This document shows, piece after piece, positions 18,316 through 33,300 of a stretch of DNA of 64,000 nt (its first letter is position 1; the number at the start of each line of letters is the position of its first letter). Both the position numbers and the translations under genes were made by a program. The DNA lies in contig JAUIRK010000376.1 in NCBI GenBank assembly GCA_030549495.1, positions 62,001-126,000 on the forward strand, given 5' to 3'. This DNA is from Nectonema munidae (Eukaryota; Nematomorpha; Nectonematoida; Nectonematidae). Below the pieces are notes generated by a model that saw nothing but the letters and a program-made list of their open reading frames with translations, was not told the origin of the DNA and did not search any database.

Positions 18316-21300
18316 CTAAACACAAAAATCATCAACTCAATGTTCGCTCGCTTATAAAACATAAAAAACGCCATTAAGGAGTTGAAGAGATGGAACATAT
18401 TGGTACCAAGATTATATTATTATAAGACGAATATGTCAATCAATTTTTTTTACCTAAGTGGAAACTTTTCTATTCAGAAGTACTCACGTACATAATCAAA
18501 ATGCAATATTTTTGTGCCTTTCATAGAAAACCTGGAACACACAATCCTATGAATATTGACAAATCTTGCAGCTAGTATACACAAAAATGTTGTCAGGAAT
18601 TTTGAGAAATACTATAAATCATGAAAGTTAAAAAGGTTCGCGTAGTGTTATTTTCGCAAACAATCATATATTTTAAAAATATCTTTATCTGTTATACTTA
18701 TTTTAAGAATATTTATTTTCTAATAGATAGAAATGAAATCAATTAACTAACATTTATGATTTATAGATGCACTGTAGTTTATAGGGTCTTTGACTGGAAT
18801 AAGATTTTTGCTATCGTATAAGAGGATTATCGGCTGAGCTTTCGTTCCGGCAGCGTGAAAGACCCCTTTTCAAAAATATTTATTTCCCAAACCAGAACTA
18901 CATATTTTTTTTGATTATCCTTAAGAAATTTTTCAAAATCAAATATTACAATATATCAGGATCGCATATTCAGAGGGCGAAATAAACTTAACAAAATATT
19001 TTGAGACTGGAAGAGAGTTTTAGTTCTTCCATTTGTTTATATTGTTTTTCTCCGTCACCTTCGTACCATTAACGCTATCATCATAACAAGAATTTCTTCT
19101 TTGAAGTAATCAAAGTTTTGCCACAGTTGACAACTTGCGATCACGCTAACTGCCGACCTAAAATTGGTCGTAAGTCAAAAACAACAAAGTTTTACTTTGT
19201 GAAAAAATTATCTAACGTACTAAGCTTTAAGGTTTTATTTTCAATCAGCTTCTTGCATTTATCGTAAATTTCATACAAATCAGAAAAGCCACTTTGAAGA
19301 ACAAAATTTCTTCATTAACAAACTCTCTATATTATTATCAAAATGATTTTGTGCAGAATGAACTGCATTCTCGTTCTTAACTTTTTCAATTGGATCTTTT
19401 TGAAAGCCGTATCTGATAAAACATTTTAAGTTATTTCGAAGGTAACTTTTTTTTTGAAAAATCTTAAACGTTTTCAATATCTTTCATATAAAACAACAAA
19501 TGACAGAGCAGTCTTTTTCGGTATAAAGATGTGAAGTTTTTGATGAATCCTGCATCACATGGGTACACTTCAGATGTATTTGGCGGCAAAAAAATATTTT
19601 TATATTTAAAACTTCAACTGGTGGATGAGTTGAGTTGTTCAATTATCAATTGACAAATTTTTTATTTATTCTCATTTTGTTTGGCAAATTATTTATTCAC
19701 TCTTGAAAAATTTCACTACTCGTCCAAGCTTTACTGTTAATTCTCTATGATACAAGTAATTTCCCAATAATTAAATCACGGAAACAGAGAGAGTTTTTAG
19801 ATTTGACAATAACCAAAGAATTGAATTTTCCTCCTTCTGGTGAAGATGCCAATATTAGAGTAAGACGTTGTTTTGAATTTTCTCAATTTACATATCATCT
19901 ATATCAACATAACTTTTTTTCCGAAGCGCTCTAAAAAGGACTTGATTGGTCTGAATTTTAAAAAAATAATTTTGGAATATTTTAAACCAATCGTTTACAG
20001 CATATTTAATTCTACCCGCTGATTCAACGGAAAGCACAAAGGATGACAAAACTATTTCACAGCGTGACTACTTCTTACAAGTTTATATGATATATAGAAA
20101 AGAGATGTTTTCATTAAATCTCTTCTGCAATCTCACCATAGTGTCTTAAAACAGTGCAAATATAAACGTGTATCACAAAACATATGTTTGTTATTACTTT
20201 TCAATTACTTTGAACAACTTTAAATTGTTATCAGTATGAGGTTTAACGAATAAAGTTGCAATATACATAATTTTTTATTGGTCGTGTAGATCGGTGGTCG
20301 TTCAACAGAGATACATTTACATGAGAAAACAGTTAGCGCAAAAGAAAATTGGTAGCTTGTCTCAAACGGTGGATTAATTCAGTGGAAGTGCAATGTGGAT
20401 TTTACTGTATATAATTAGACAAACTTTAGCTATATCCAGGTATATATATATATTCAAATAATAATAAAAAAATCTTAGATAGAAAAGTGGTAAAAATATA
20501 AATCTCATAGTTAACTGTTAGGACAAATTTTACTTGGAATGAATAAATATATGGAAGTATGAATGTCAATATAGGGTAATAGAGAAATAATTAAGTATCT
20601 GTAAAATACCCAGAGTCATAGGAGTCATCTGGAATGACGGTCTCTACACTTCGTCCAACTGACAATATGCATGACTGAGGCTCATTTATGATAGCTGTGA
20701 ACGAATCGATACCAAACATGCCCAAATTGGAAATTGTGAAGGTTCCACCCTAAAATACAATTTTAACAACAACTAAAATTCAGTTAGAAATAAATATGTG
20801 TCATATAATGCAGACCAGAAAACGAAGGACGTAAGATTTTCATCAAGTGAGAAGTAGGACAGAATAAATCACAGTAATGCTGTGTGATGATCTACCTCGA
20901 AACTCATTCATCTCTTTGAAATCATGAAAAAAAGATTCATTGTCTTACTTTTAGCGAAAAAAGATGCAAAAAAGCTGAAGATTCTGCAAAAAAGCACAGA
21001 AATATTTCAGCGTAAACATCATCTTAAATTTTTGAATAAGTATTTTTTGTTTTTCTTGAGTTGCTATTTCATTTGAATTATTTAAAAATCGCTAATTTAA
21101 AGTTCTAAAAAGACTAAAAACCCGGGTATAGATGTTGTTCAATTTCCTGCTAAGAACGTCAGACAGAGTGTGTTGAACAGAAAGGTGATATGACAAATCT
21201 TTATTGAAAAGAATATTTTGGGTATGTATAAGAAAATTTTAAAGAATTAGTATTATTAAAAAATCGCCGTTTCTTTTAAATCTACACTTGAATTTTGGGT

Positions 21301-24300
21301 GAATCAATATATACGTCAATCATGCTTGGATGCAGAGACTTCGTCTCCATCATCCAGCTCTCTAAATATATATTAATGCTTCATATACACACCATAGGGC
21401 AATGTATGGACAACTTCGTACATCTTAACGACAAAAAGCATAATTTGTCAAAAGCATAATGAAGCGTAGTCGATAATGAGTGACAAAAGAGTATGTTTTT
21501 AAATTGGTCTCTGTAATGATTTGAGTTGACCAGAAATTTCACAGCGAGAGATTAGACTTATAGTGAAATAAAAAGATGCGAACACAAACAAGACACAAGA
21601 TAATAACTATCAAACTTATCTCTCATATAGACACATTCAATTATTTTTGTCTGCACAATTTATCGTTTATTAAGTGTTCGTAAAATTTTTACTCCATATC
21701 CTTAGTGATATGACAATTAATCGGAATCCGAAATTGTAAGAATCGTGCTTTTTCAAGTATACGCAAAATTAATGAATAAAGGGCTCTGAAAGGTTGAATA
21801 AGCATGGCTGATCACGATTTAAAATCTTAATAAATTAATAATTCATAGCCTTAATATATCCAAAAGCATTTATACTTTAGTTTGTAAATCGCTTTGTGTT
21901 GATAGAAAAAACAGATTAACAAACTTGGCACAATTTGGAAATAAAATATATGAATACTTTTAACTTTTTTTTAAATGAGTAGTGCTATAAAAATATTTTA
22001 TGAACAAAATTTAGAAACGTTTGAAATATACTACGCAGCGAAGCTAAAAATTGTTAAAACTCCGGTAAGATAAACATCGTGAATAGAGTCAAATTTTTTC
22101 AAAAGTAAAGACTTGACCCCAAAGATATAAGATCTAAATCTAAAACAAAATCAGAGTTGGCTAGCTGAATGAATGACTGAGCTAAAGGAATCTTTCATTT
22201 CGAACTACTTTTAAAAGCTCAATAAGTTGTAGCACTTCTTTTTGATAAGTTAACATCTCTTGAATCGAATATTGCATGAGCGAAGTCTTATTTTTTTAAA
22301 TTTTAAGTAAAGAAAATCATAATCGTAAAAAATGTTGTTATTGTCTCATAACTACTCCATCTTACAGCGTGCATAAAAAGAATATGTTACAATCAAGAGT
22401 ACGCGTAGAATAAGAGTATGTTAGTTAGTTAAGTTGTTTGTGACGTTCGCACCCATCCTTTCGGATATCGTGGCCCGCCCGGAATGCTGAGTCCAGGTCT
22501 ACCTGGACTTTCCATCCCACTAAACGCCTACCGGCCCTTGTTACTGCATAGCTATACCTTGTTATATATATTATTTTACAAGAATTTATGTTACAATATA
22601 TAAATACAGCTGAGTGATCGATACTATCCTAACGCGAACGCTCCCAATTAAGGAAACAAACTTAATGTCTAGTGATAGCTTGATTACTAACCACGTAGAA
22701 TCGGGTCGCCAGAGCACTACCTAACCGTAAAAACCTTTGAATTCTTCAGAGAAAGAAAACCAGGGTAAAAAATCGGCACTGTATGCTTTTTTCTTTAGGT
22801 TTAATTTTTCTTTTTTACCCGGTAACTTCGGGACATCAAAAAGTATTGCTTATTAGAAAAATTATGTAGTACCTACCATAAAATAGATATACATCGGATA
22901 TATTAAGCAAACTAAATATTCAAAAATAGGAAACGAATGATTGAAACCTGAAATTCATTCGGTTGGAGTTTGCCTTCTCTCGCTTTGGAAGCTAGGTGCA
23001 CAACTTCAGAATTAATGGTTGCAAGGCCTTTCAAGTGTGCATTAAATACGATGGGTGTAATGAGACCAGTGGACGTGCTTACAGCGATACTCACATCCAC
23101 GGAATTGTACCTGTCCGGAATAAGAAACAATAAAATAGCAAGAACAGGCTTATGTATCAAGAAATCTTTCATGACAATTCTTCAAAGAATTTACAAACAG
23201 GGTTACAAAAATCAAGGTTTTTCTGGCCAAGAGTGTTTACCTTAAGAAATTTAAGAAAGTTTCATTTTTTTTGTAAAATATTTCATTTAATAAACAAAGC
23301 AAAAAAGGTTTATTAAATCTAAACGTTAGGATAAACGGAAAAAAATATTGCATATTTTTTTAGGAAAAAAAGAAATTCCTTTTTCATTTAACAATTGGTA
23401 GGCTTCCGTAGGCTCGCTTTCCAATTGTTCCAATTGTTTGGCTTTTCCTGAGAAAATCATTATAAGAGACTTTTTTAATATACAAAAGGTAAATAGAAAT
23501 TTTCAATGTGAAAACAAAATATTTTGTTTTACAAGGAAAGAAGAAAAAATAATGATGATTAACTTGACATCATTAATATATGCTTAACTCTGATATAGAA
23601 AAATGTTTGAAATTAAAATTCCAAAAAATCATAATATTGATTATTCCCTATGAGGACCAGTGTCGCATGTAATGAAAATCGCCAGCTTTAAAGATATAAA
23701 ATTCCATTGAAAAAGAAAGCAGAGATATATTCTTCAAAAATTTGTTCCTTAAAGCGTTAATATTCAAAAACAATAATTTTTTTAGAAACATATATCACGA
23801 AAATGCATATATTATTCAGAACTACCTATCAATCTTTAGAATAAGTTAGAAGTTAGCTAGAAGATAAAAAAAAGTCTTATAAGAGATGACGGTAAAACTT
23901 ATATAATTAATATCCTAATCATTACTGTCTAATTTTGTCTCCCATCCAAGATGAGTTGCAGGCAGGAACTGCTAAGCAAGCCTTTGCAGCAGCTTTCACG
24001 ATGAAGTCGTTGATTGACAGCTTGGAGGGTGTGGCCGATGATGCCGAAGAGTGTTCTTTGGCCAGAGCAAGGTTTAGCTTCTGTCGAAGTCTAGAAACTG
24101 CTTTCATGTTGATATTGGAAGTTAGATAGTAGTGAGGAATCTCTTGCTTTGAGTGTGACAGTCTTTTAGCGATTGTTTGGCGCATTCCTATCAATGATTG
24201 AAAGTAGCCATTGAATGTTTATACATAGTGTAGAAAAGGAGTGAACCCAGGTCGGCATGTGAGATACTTGGAACCCGGACAAAAACACAAATAAACGCCC

Positions 24301-27300
24301 CAAACAAGCCTCTCGATAAGGAAAGGGGGGACTAAGCTGCTACGTGAAACTCTAAAGGGATATATATATATATAAATGTATACACCCAAGAAAAGAACAA
24401 TCTTCCTTAATAATTCGACAAATGATAGGGTCACCATGGTGAGGAATCCAACCCAAAATGACTTGTCCATACCACTGAAGCAAAATTTTATTGAATTATA
24501 TTAGTAGAAATTATGGACCACGAACAAGTGTGCTTAAGGTTCATCCTAAATCAACTATCAATCAAGCATTCCAAACTATGCTACAATTCTGCTTGATTTG
24601 TATACCCAGCATTAGACCAATAAAATACAAACTTATCAGCAAGGTAAGAAGTCATTCATATTAATATACTAGATACGAGCTTGTATATTGTGCAACCCGC
24701 TAATTTTTCACCCTAAACATGATTTTGCAGTACATTTCGTATATCACGCGAATTTCTGTACTGGAGGAAAGACTTCGGTAAACTTTATCTTAATAATTTC
24801 ATGCCCTCAAAACAAAACCATTTTCCTCTGCATACTTTCTAACATTATTTTGTACGAAAATAAAAAAAAAATTTTCTTTATTCAGCAAAATTCGTCTCTT
24901 GTGTATGATGTGATTCCATTAAATTGGGATATAAAGCATGCCTTCAAATTTCGCATGATATGCAGGCTCCCAAGTGAAGTTTTTAAATAAAATTCCATGA
25001 CTTTGTTTGTGAAAATTCCCTAACCTAAATTCCTCAACAATTGCTGATATTTAAGTTGACTTTTTCATTTATCAAAAATTGTTGCATTTAAATATTTGAC
25101 CTGATGTTTTGAATTCACTTAAATTCCACAAAAAGCCCTAGGCTGATGGAAAATACAAGCATAACTATTCTGATACCCTGGTCTACGATTGCGTAGGGAA
25201 GTTAAGGTTTCAAGTAAAAGAGAGAAGCAAGACTTGAATAAAGCCACAGAAAGACGACGAAGCAAAAGATTAGATGGAGTTGAATGGAAGAAAAACAAAC
25301 TGGGATAGAAGAAACAGATGGATTGAACTCGGACACATATAAAATTTTGAGTAGTTAAAAAAATCCAATTCATTTTATGGGCTTCTTTCTACGGACCACT
25401 GGACTTTTCCTACGAACAATATTGCTATGGGGAGCATCGGCTCGAGACCCATTTTCTAGATGATTGGCCTTCGTACTACAGACTTTTATTAAAATCGAAT
25501 TCAGCACCAAACCTCCTATCCTCATAGTTCAATGCACAATCTTCATTAGGCCTTCTCGACAAAAACAACCATGGAATTGAGTCAAAGTTAATCATAAAAT
25601 AGTCTCAATTTTGTTTACGGTGAATTTCCTAAAATTTGGAATTGCCATTGAGGTTCGATAGTGCGACATTTATTCATGGTTAGAGCTGCAATAATGCTAA
25701 AAAATTTCCACACACACTAACCATGTGTTCACTTTGATGATAGGTGATCAGAACAAGACAAAAACTTATGACCTAAAAAATCTTTTTTTTGACTTTATAA
25801 TCAAAAAATTTTGACTTTTTTAATCTACTGACAAATTGTTTTTTTAAATCTCTTTTTGACTTTTATTCGCCGTGGAAGAGTTGTTGTATCTTTGGAATTT
25901 TTAAAGGTTAGTTTATTCGAAATTTTTATTTTTATATTTTCCTTACTTTATTTCAGCTTTTTGTTCAACAACAAAACTAAAAAGAAATTTATGATGAATA
26001 TTAAATCATTAATAGACATTAAAAATTAATTAATTAATAATAACTAAACTAATTATTATTATCAATATTAAAATAATTTTACACAAAATAAATTTTTGAC
26101 TTTTTATTGACTTAAGAAATATTTTTATTTACTTTATTGGCCTAAATAAATAGAAAATTAGAAGAAAATATATTTCAAACTACTTTAAAATTGGTTTACA
26201 GTGACTTTTTAAAAAAAGACTTTATTGACCTTTGTTCGCCCTGGTGATCACTAAGTCAATCACAAACCGATAGATTTGTACTTTAATACGATAGCAAAAT
26301 CTAGTGGACAAAAGCAACATCATGGAGAATTTGCCCTTAGGCATGACTAGTATTTATATTTGCTGAGAAAGCACATTACCACTCAATTCGATATCTGTGT
26401 ACGGAGAGGAAGAGTCAATGAAGCCGACAGATGCGCTCTTCGCTTGACGTTCTTGTGAAGGCTGTGGTGCTGATTTGAAGGAAAGAACATCCATTGCTCT
26501 GAATTGTCCCTCTGGACCAGATGCTGAAAAAGGTCATAGAAAATATCATTTGATTCTCTAAATTATTATATACAATACCTATAGACATATAATGAATAAG
26601 TCTGTTACACGTGGACATATCATTAATACCCCATGCAAATGAATCATGCAAATTTGCCTTATTAACTTTTAATAAAAAATTGATTATTTATAGTTTAATA
26701 TAAATTATTCGTTATTTATTCAAAAAGTTGAAGAATAGGATTAAGACCACGACCCCACAATATGGGAAAAAGAGTAAGTAAAGAAGAAGAAGAATGAGAA
26801 ATAATGCAAATTCTTTATTCACCGCTAAACAAGAGTATAATAAAGCTATAAACTAATGAAACATCACCCACGTTCGAGAGCGTATTTAAGGACAATTTGT
26901 TGGATCATAAACAAATAATGCCCCACCATTCTGTGATAAAAAATATACGAAATGATAAATTTTTGTTCAGGGTTCATTGACAGATTTAATTTATTTCAAG
27001 GCTTCCGCGAAAGTAAAAAGGTTTGGAATTTTGGTCTAACGAGTGTGTTTATTAGGCATATAACTTTTTGGAACCCTAGAGTCGAGTTTTTTGATGAAGA
27101 GTGAAAATAGCAAAACTAATCTTTTTTTATTTATAGGATTGAAAAAATCACCCATGACTAGCTTTAAAAGTTTTCATTCTAAGAATTGGTATGCAATTTT
27201 CTGACATTAGTGATAAAGATTCCTCTAGTGGTAAAGAAAATGAAGAGAAAGAAAAAGTGATTATTAACGATAATGATCCACATCCTTTTGCCAAAATGAT

Positions 27301-30300
27301 ATCGTTCGTGATCTCAGCTTGTCAAAATCCTCTATCGAACTATCGGCATCCAGATTGAATGAACAAACCTCCTCTCTGACAGTGCTCGCAAAAACAACAA
27401 CTTTTACCGCAACAGACATCAAAAGTACCTCCATTTTTTCTTGGAAGAGAAGGTCTTACTGTACAGATATTGTTAAGCTTCTGCGCAAGCTTGGAATGTC
27501 ACACTATGAACTCAAAGATCGGAGACTAATGCTCTATACAGGGATGGTTACTGCTTCACTTACTTGTATAAGGCTTTTCCATGTTATAGAGAAGTTGAAA
27601 ATGGCATCTTTGATGGTTCTCAAATTAGTCAGCTCATCAGAGATTCTGAGTGTGAAAGCTCAATGAACGAAGTGGAACTGAAAGCGTGGAAGGCTTTTGT
27701 TCTGGTCGTGAAAAAGTTCTTGGCAACAATGTTAGCAATTATGCAGAATTTGTCAGCAATATGATGACTGTTTTCAGAAACATCATATGCAACATTAAAA
27801 TCAAAATGGATTTCTTATTTTTACATATAGATAAGTTTCCTAAAAATCTGGAATCAATGAGAGAGATTGCATTGCGATATGAAAGAAATGGAGATCAGAA
27901 ATTAAAGACGCTGGAATGCAGATGGCTGATAACTTTTGTAAAACATTATATTCATTCTTTTCAATCTCTTCTTCTTCAGAGTGACCATCAATATTTTGGT
28001 CGGATTGTTGAATTAGATATAAAAGATGTAGCTTATCTTTCAGGGTATTTTTTTCTCTTGGAAGCATGAATAGTGTGCTTTCTTGCAACTTTGCCTGTTG
28101 AATAGCCAACTTTTGCCATACTTTGAAGCTGAAATGAATACAATTTGTTCTCATCAGCATCAAGCGATTCACCGATAAGCTAAATACTATCAAAAATTTC
28201 TTCTAATGACTCGAATTTTTTTCTTTAGGCAATTACCATACAAAATAAGCACTTGCTAAACTTTAGATTGCATTGGTTGCTTAGAAATGATTGGGAAGTT
28301 AAGTTTATCTACCCAGAGTAGTTTCATTTCTTTTGATATTTCTGCTACTCTTTCTTTTCTGCCGTTAATTAATTTTTTAAGAATCTTCTATTGGTGAGCA
28401 ATTTGTTTTTTGTGTGGTATTCGGCTTTTTCTAGCTATGTGAATAGGATTGAAACTCCACTAAATTTATCCTCGATTACAGTTTGTTAAATTTAAAATCT
28501 GTGTAATTACTTTTTAATCACTTCAGAACTTTTTTAATTGGCATAGATTTAATATACTATAAAAATAAAAAAAATCAATTAATTTAGCTTATAGAATCTG
28601 TAATAATGAATTAACGTCATGAAAAATTATAAAGCTAGACAAAATGAATTATATTATACAACTTCTATTAAAAAATATGATAAGTTCATTTTTAGATTTT
28701 ATACATAAAACTTTATACAGGAAATTGTTTTGAGAAAAAAAATTAAAAGTTGTACACCTAGTGTTTTTTCTTTTTACGAAAAAATATATTTAAATTAATA
28801 AGTGTAGCCTAAGCTAAGATGAGATGTTTGCATAAAGAAGCAATAATGGATACCCACCATTATTGTGGCATATGTCAATTACATATAAATAATATAAAAT
28901 ATGTTCTAAAACTTTGCCCATCAAACATCCCTTTTTTACTTGAATCGAGCAATGTTGAAAAAGCAAAATTTCAGAGAGTGAGTGAAACTATGAGCAAAGA
29001 AAGTCAGATACTGGAGTCGAACCTAAAATCTTGTAGTATTTAAGTCAACCATTTATACAACCTTGCGCACACACACAAAAACAGAAAATGGAAAGATGTA
29101 CCTTGGCTTTAATCAATTTGGAATATTTATTTTGACGTTATTAATTTGCAAAATCTGAGACAATTTATTAAAATCAAAAATAATAGGAAAACAACTTCAT
29201 AAAGAAAAACGCAAAATCTGAAAAAACTTCTAAAGATTTAAATTCAATACTGAATAAAATTTAAAAGCTTTTAAAGAAAAACAAGGTTAATTATAAAGAA
29301 CTAAAAAATTCTTCAGGCAAAAACAATGGAAAAAATAAACCAACCATTTTTTAATAAAAATTTGACGCGTAAAAAAATATATAGAATTCATGATTCAATA
29401 CTTATCTCTAAAAAGCATTAACATTTTGTCAAATTTCGATAACTAAATATAATAAATTGGTGGTTTAAAGATTTAAAAACGTTAAATTCATTAACAATTT
29501 TATTTAAGGAGATTAAGGGTACCCCATGGGTTTATCTTTAAGTATAAGGGTTCTATTAATGTAAAGGAGACTTACTAAGTTTCTCTAACTTAGGGTGTAA
29601 GCTTAACGAAGTAAGCCTACCAAAGGAAGACCTTAGCTTCTTTTAAGCTCTAAGTGAGACTTTGAGCCTCTAACATCCATAGTATTGTGCTTAAGAAATC
29701 TTTTTTAACATAAAATTTTTTATGGACACAATATTTTGTTATTGCTACAAATTTCATATTTCCTTCAATGAATTTCAAATTTCACTGAAATATTGTGTGA
29801 AGGAAAAACTATTATAAAAATGTGATCATACAACTTTTCAAATCTGCTAATGAAATGCCTTTTTCGGAGGCGAGAGTCTTGGCTAAGGGAGTAGCGAAGA
29901 TTCTTGGAGGAACTTGAAAAGTTGGAGCTGACTCGATCGTAGTTGTGGTCGTAGTTTGCGGAGCAGATGAAACTTGCTCTGACGCTCCTTCTTTGGATAA
30001 GGGTACATCAGGTGCTTCCTCACTAGCACTGCTCTCGGGTCCTCCAGGGGAAATAGCGTGCACCTCACTCGATGGTTCGTAGTCTGCAAAAGCAGGCACG
30101 TTAGATTCTTCAGGAACAATGATACAGAGAGGCTAAAAAAATAAGAACTCTCGCTATAATGCTCTGCATTTTCATGATGAAGGGACATCTCTTCCGTGCT
30201 AGAATAACTCATACCAGGACAACTTATGCCTGCACTTAGAAAAGTTTTAAACATTTTTCCTTAGACCCCAAATATGAAATGCAAAATGAAAAAAGTATAA

Positions 30301-33300
30301 ATAAATGGGAATACTATTAACAAGAAATTATTTAAAACTCAATGCAAACTATATGGCATAGCTTTTAAGAAAGGCAATAATCTTCTGGCAAGAATGATTG
30401 TTAATATATTACACTTTTTTCATATAAGCAACCCTGTTTTCTGGATCAGCCATCTGGTTGCTAAGGGTGAAGGGCCATTTCAGGTCTCAAGTGTTGCTCA
30501 ACATTATATTAAAAATAATTAAATTAACTAAAAATGAGTCCTATTTCTTGGGAAAGGGAGAAATGAAGTAAATATTTTTCCAATTTCAAAAATTTAGAAT
30601 AAATATCCACAGTTGTATACAAAGAAAAGAAGAATTTTTAATTGGTTGTGTATAGTTTGCTAAATTCAAAAAAACTCAAAAGCATGTACTATATAAAATA
30701 GCAAAAAGTTACCAGAAAAGTCACAATTTTTTATTTCTCGAAAGTTACGATGGAAGTAAAACAAAACGCATGACCAAAATCACTTACTTGAACATCATAA
30801 ACTCTTTAACACTGACTACTATAGAAGCAGTGTATTAGAAAAAAGATTTAGTGAGAAGAATTTTAGAAATAGTTATGCCAACGTATCTTGTTTACAGACG
30901 AACTCTCAAATAGAATTAAATAGAGATTACTGAAGTCGCTTACGTCTCTTTGGAAACATTGGTACTAAATGGGTTAGGATACTTTTTCTATCAAATTACT
31001 TAAAGTCGTCTGCCTTCTCTGGGATCAAAAGGGTTCGCTATCAAAGCAATCTTAAATAGACTAACACGATATTACAATTATTATTTTCAGTTATTTCATT
31101 TCTACTGTGAAGGTGGTTAAGGAGAAGACGTATAAGAAAAACACGAGTCTGTATACACAATGATGTTTGCATCAACACCTTTGATTACGAGAAAAAGTAG
31201 AAGACATTTAGTAAATTGATATAAAACTGTACCTTAAATTCAAAAAATCTTCAAAGCCACTTAAAGATTACATTCGATTAAATTGGTTTAGAAAATCGCT
31301 AAGCATAAATCTTTCAACATATGGTACAAAATAAAGTAAGCGAATCCGCACTATATTAACATAAAGGCAACAAAGAAAGAAATAGAGAAACTGCTCGAAG
31401 TAAAATTCAAAGGGAGATCTTCATAGAACTGACCAAATTAACTTTTGACCACAAAAACTAAAGGATCGGGACACGGTTGGGAAAGCATTGAAAAAATGAA
31501 GAAGCTTGAGAGAAGAATGTGTACTTTTCCAAGTGGAATATCTTGAACTCCTGCTTCGATAAATATCTTCGCTACAAATCCATCTTCAGAAGCTTCTAAG
31601 CCGACAGTGGCCTTGTCAGTCTCGATTTCAGCCAATAAATCGCCTTCAGAAACAGAATCACCAACATTTTTCTCCCAACTAGCAATCTTGCCCTTTTCCA
31701 TTGTGGGGGATAGAGCTGGAAGAGTGATGATTGAGTGGACGGGATAAATATCAGGATCTAAATTTAAAAAAAAAGTAAACATAACAAGGAATTTAATATA
31801 GGGTTTTGTCCACATACAGTCATGTGGACAAAAATTTTGATTGGAGGGGACCAATGGGGTACCAGTAAATATGTTTGCCTAGAAGCTTTGTCTGAAACTA
31901 AAGTAATAAATGTGTTTTGCTATTTGAGAATATCAGTTTCTTTAACATTTCTGATAGTAATTTTTATTATGAACTAGCGCTCTTATTACACGTACAAGGC
32001 AGGTCTAATCAAAAAATTATAAACATTATAGATGGGGGTGATTAAACTAAGAAATTTATTAATCAAATAGTTTGGGATTAAAGAATGACAAAATATTAGC
32101 AACTAAAATTTAGTAGCCGAGAATTCGAAAAAGAGCAAATTTTGGTTAAAATCACATGAACTGGCAAAACTGGTGGAAAAAGCCCATTTTAACAAAATTA
32201 AGCAATTTGATCGTTAATATCAATCACCTTTCTCTATTTCCATTTTATTTATTCTCAAAATTGAGTTTCCTCATTTTTTTAATTCACAATTTTCCATTTT
32301 ATTTAAATCCAATCTTAAAATTCCTTACTCTATATTTATTTTGCCTAAATTTACGAACTTTTTAAGAAGTTATGGAAATTGATAGAGAGAAGCACAACTT
32401 GTTTAAACAAGGTTTTGAAAGATATCACCAGTAAATCTTTGATTAAGTGGCTCTTTAATTGTTTAGGTTATCGCCCCCCCCCCCTCCCCATAGATATAGC
32501 TACTTGGATGAATGAACAGAACATCATTAAAGAAAGACATTTATATATTTAATAATAGCGAAAAAATATAAAAGAATATCGTTTAGCCCTTTCAGTCGAA
32601 ATGGGTCATGAGGGTTAGGGTAGACAAAGTAATTTGATTGTAATCGAATTGGAAAATCAAATCAAAACAGATTTGATGTATTTTTTAAAACAAAATTGAT
32701 TTTAATTTCATTTTAATGGTTCTTTTTACTATAGCTAATACCAGATCAGGGTTTTTTTTAACATTTTTACAATTCCTGCTTCTCAAGCTGCAGTTGTTTG
32801 TTTAACTTCATTCTATGGTTATTTGTTTCTGAAAACCTCTTTAGTAAGATCATTAGACTGTGAATTTATGGCATACATGGAACACTGTTCTAATCATAAT
32901 AAGAAACATAATTTTGACAAATACATCTTTTGTTTTTACACTAGAATTAGTTAAAGTAGATCTTAGTCTATTTTAATATTTGAATCAAAATGTTGCGATG
33001 ATTTGATTTGTAAATCTTAATTTAAAACACACACACAAGTACCCATATATGGCGATAATATTTTCAAGTAGAATAAGAAAAAAAATAATAATAATAATAA
33101 GAGCAAAAAAGGGAAATAAATGAATAAGACAGGTGGTATGGATAGGGATAGGCTTATTTTTGTCATTTAAAATACATTGTGAAGTACATTGCACAAATAG
33201 GCGTTTTTCCCATCCTTTAAAGTCGTTTTCACGCAACCCTAATAACTTTACAAACACTACATTAGATAAACTTCGTTTTTAACGATGATGAGTTGTACTA

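Noticed and set aside
17936-18398. Minus-strand open frames of 129 and 70 codons
   Set aside because: One is a different frame across the DLAT 3' UTR and last exon; the other extends the true exon into the intron.
22480-22530. Possible hammerhead ribozyme around the GC-rich hairpin
   Set aside because: CTGA precedes the hairpin, but the rest of the conserved core (CUGANGA and GAAA) is absent in either orientation.
23935-24129. Plus-strand open frame of 64 codons
   Set aside because: It is the antisense shadow of DLAT exon 6.
26415-26651. Minus-strand open frame of 78 codons
   Set aside because: It overlaps DLAT exon 5 in a wrong frame and runs into the intron; the phase-consistent frame gives the E3-binding domain.
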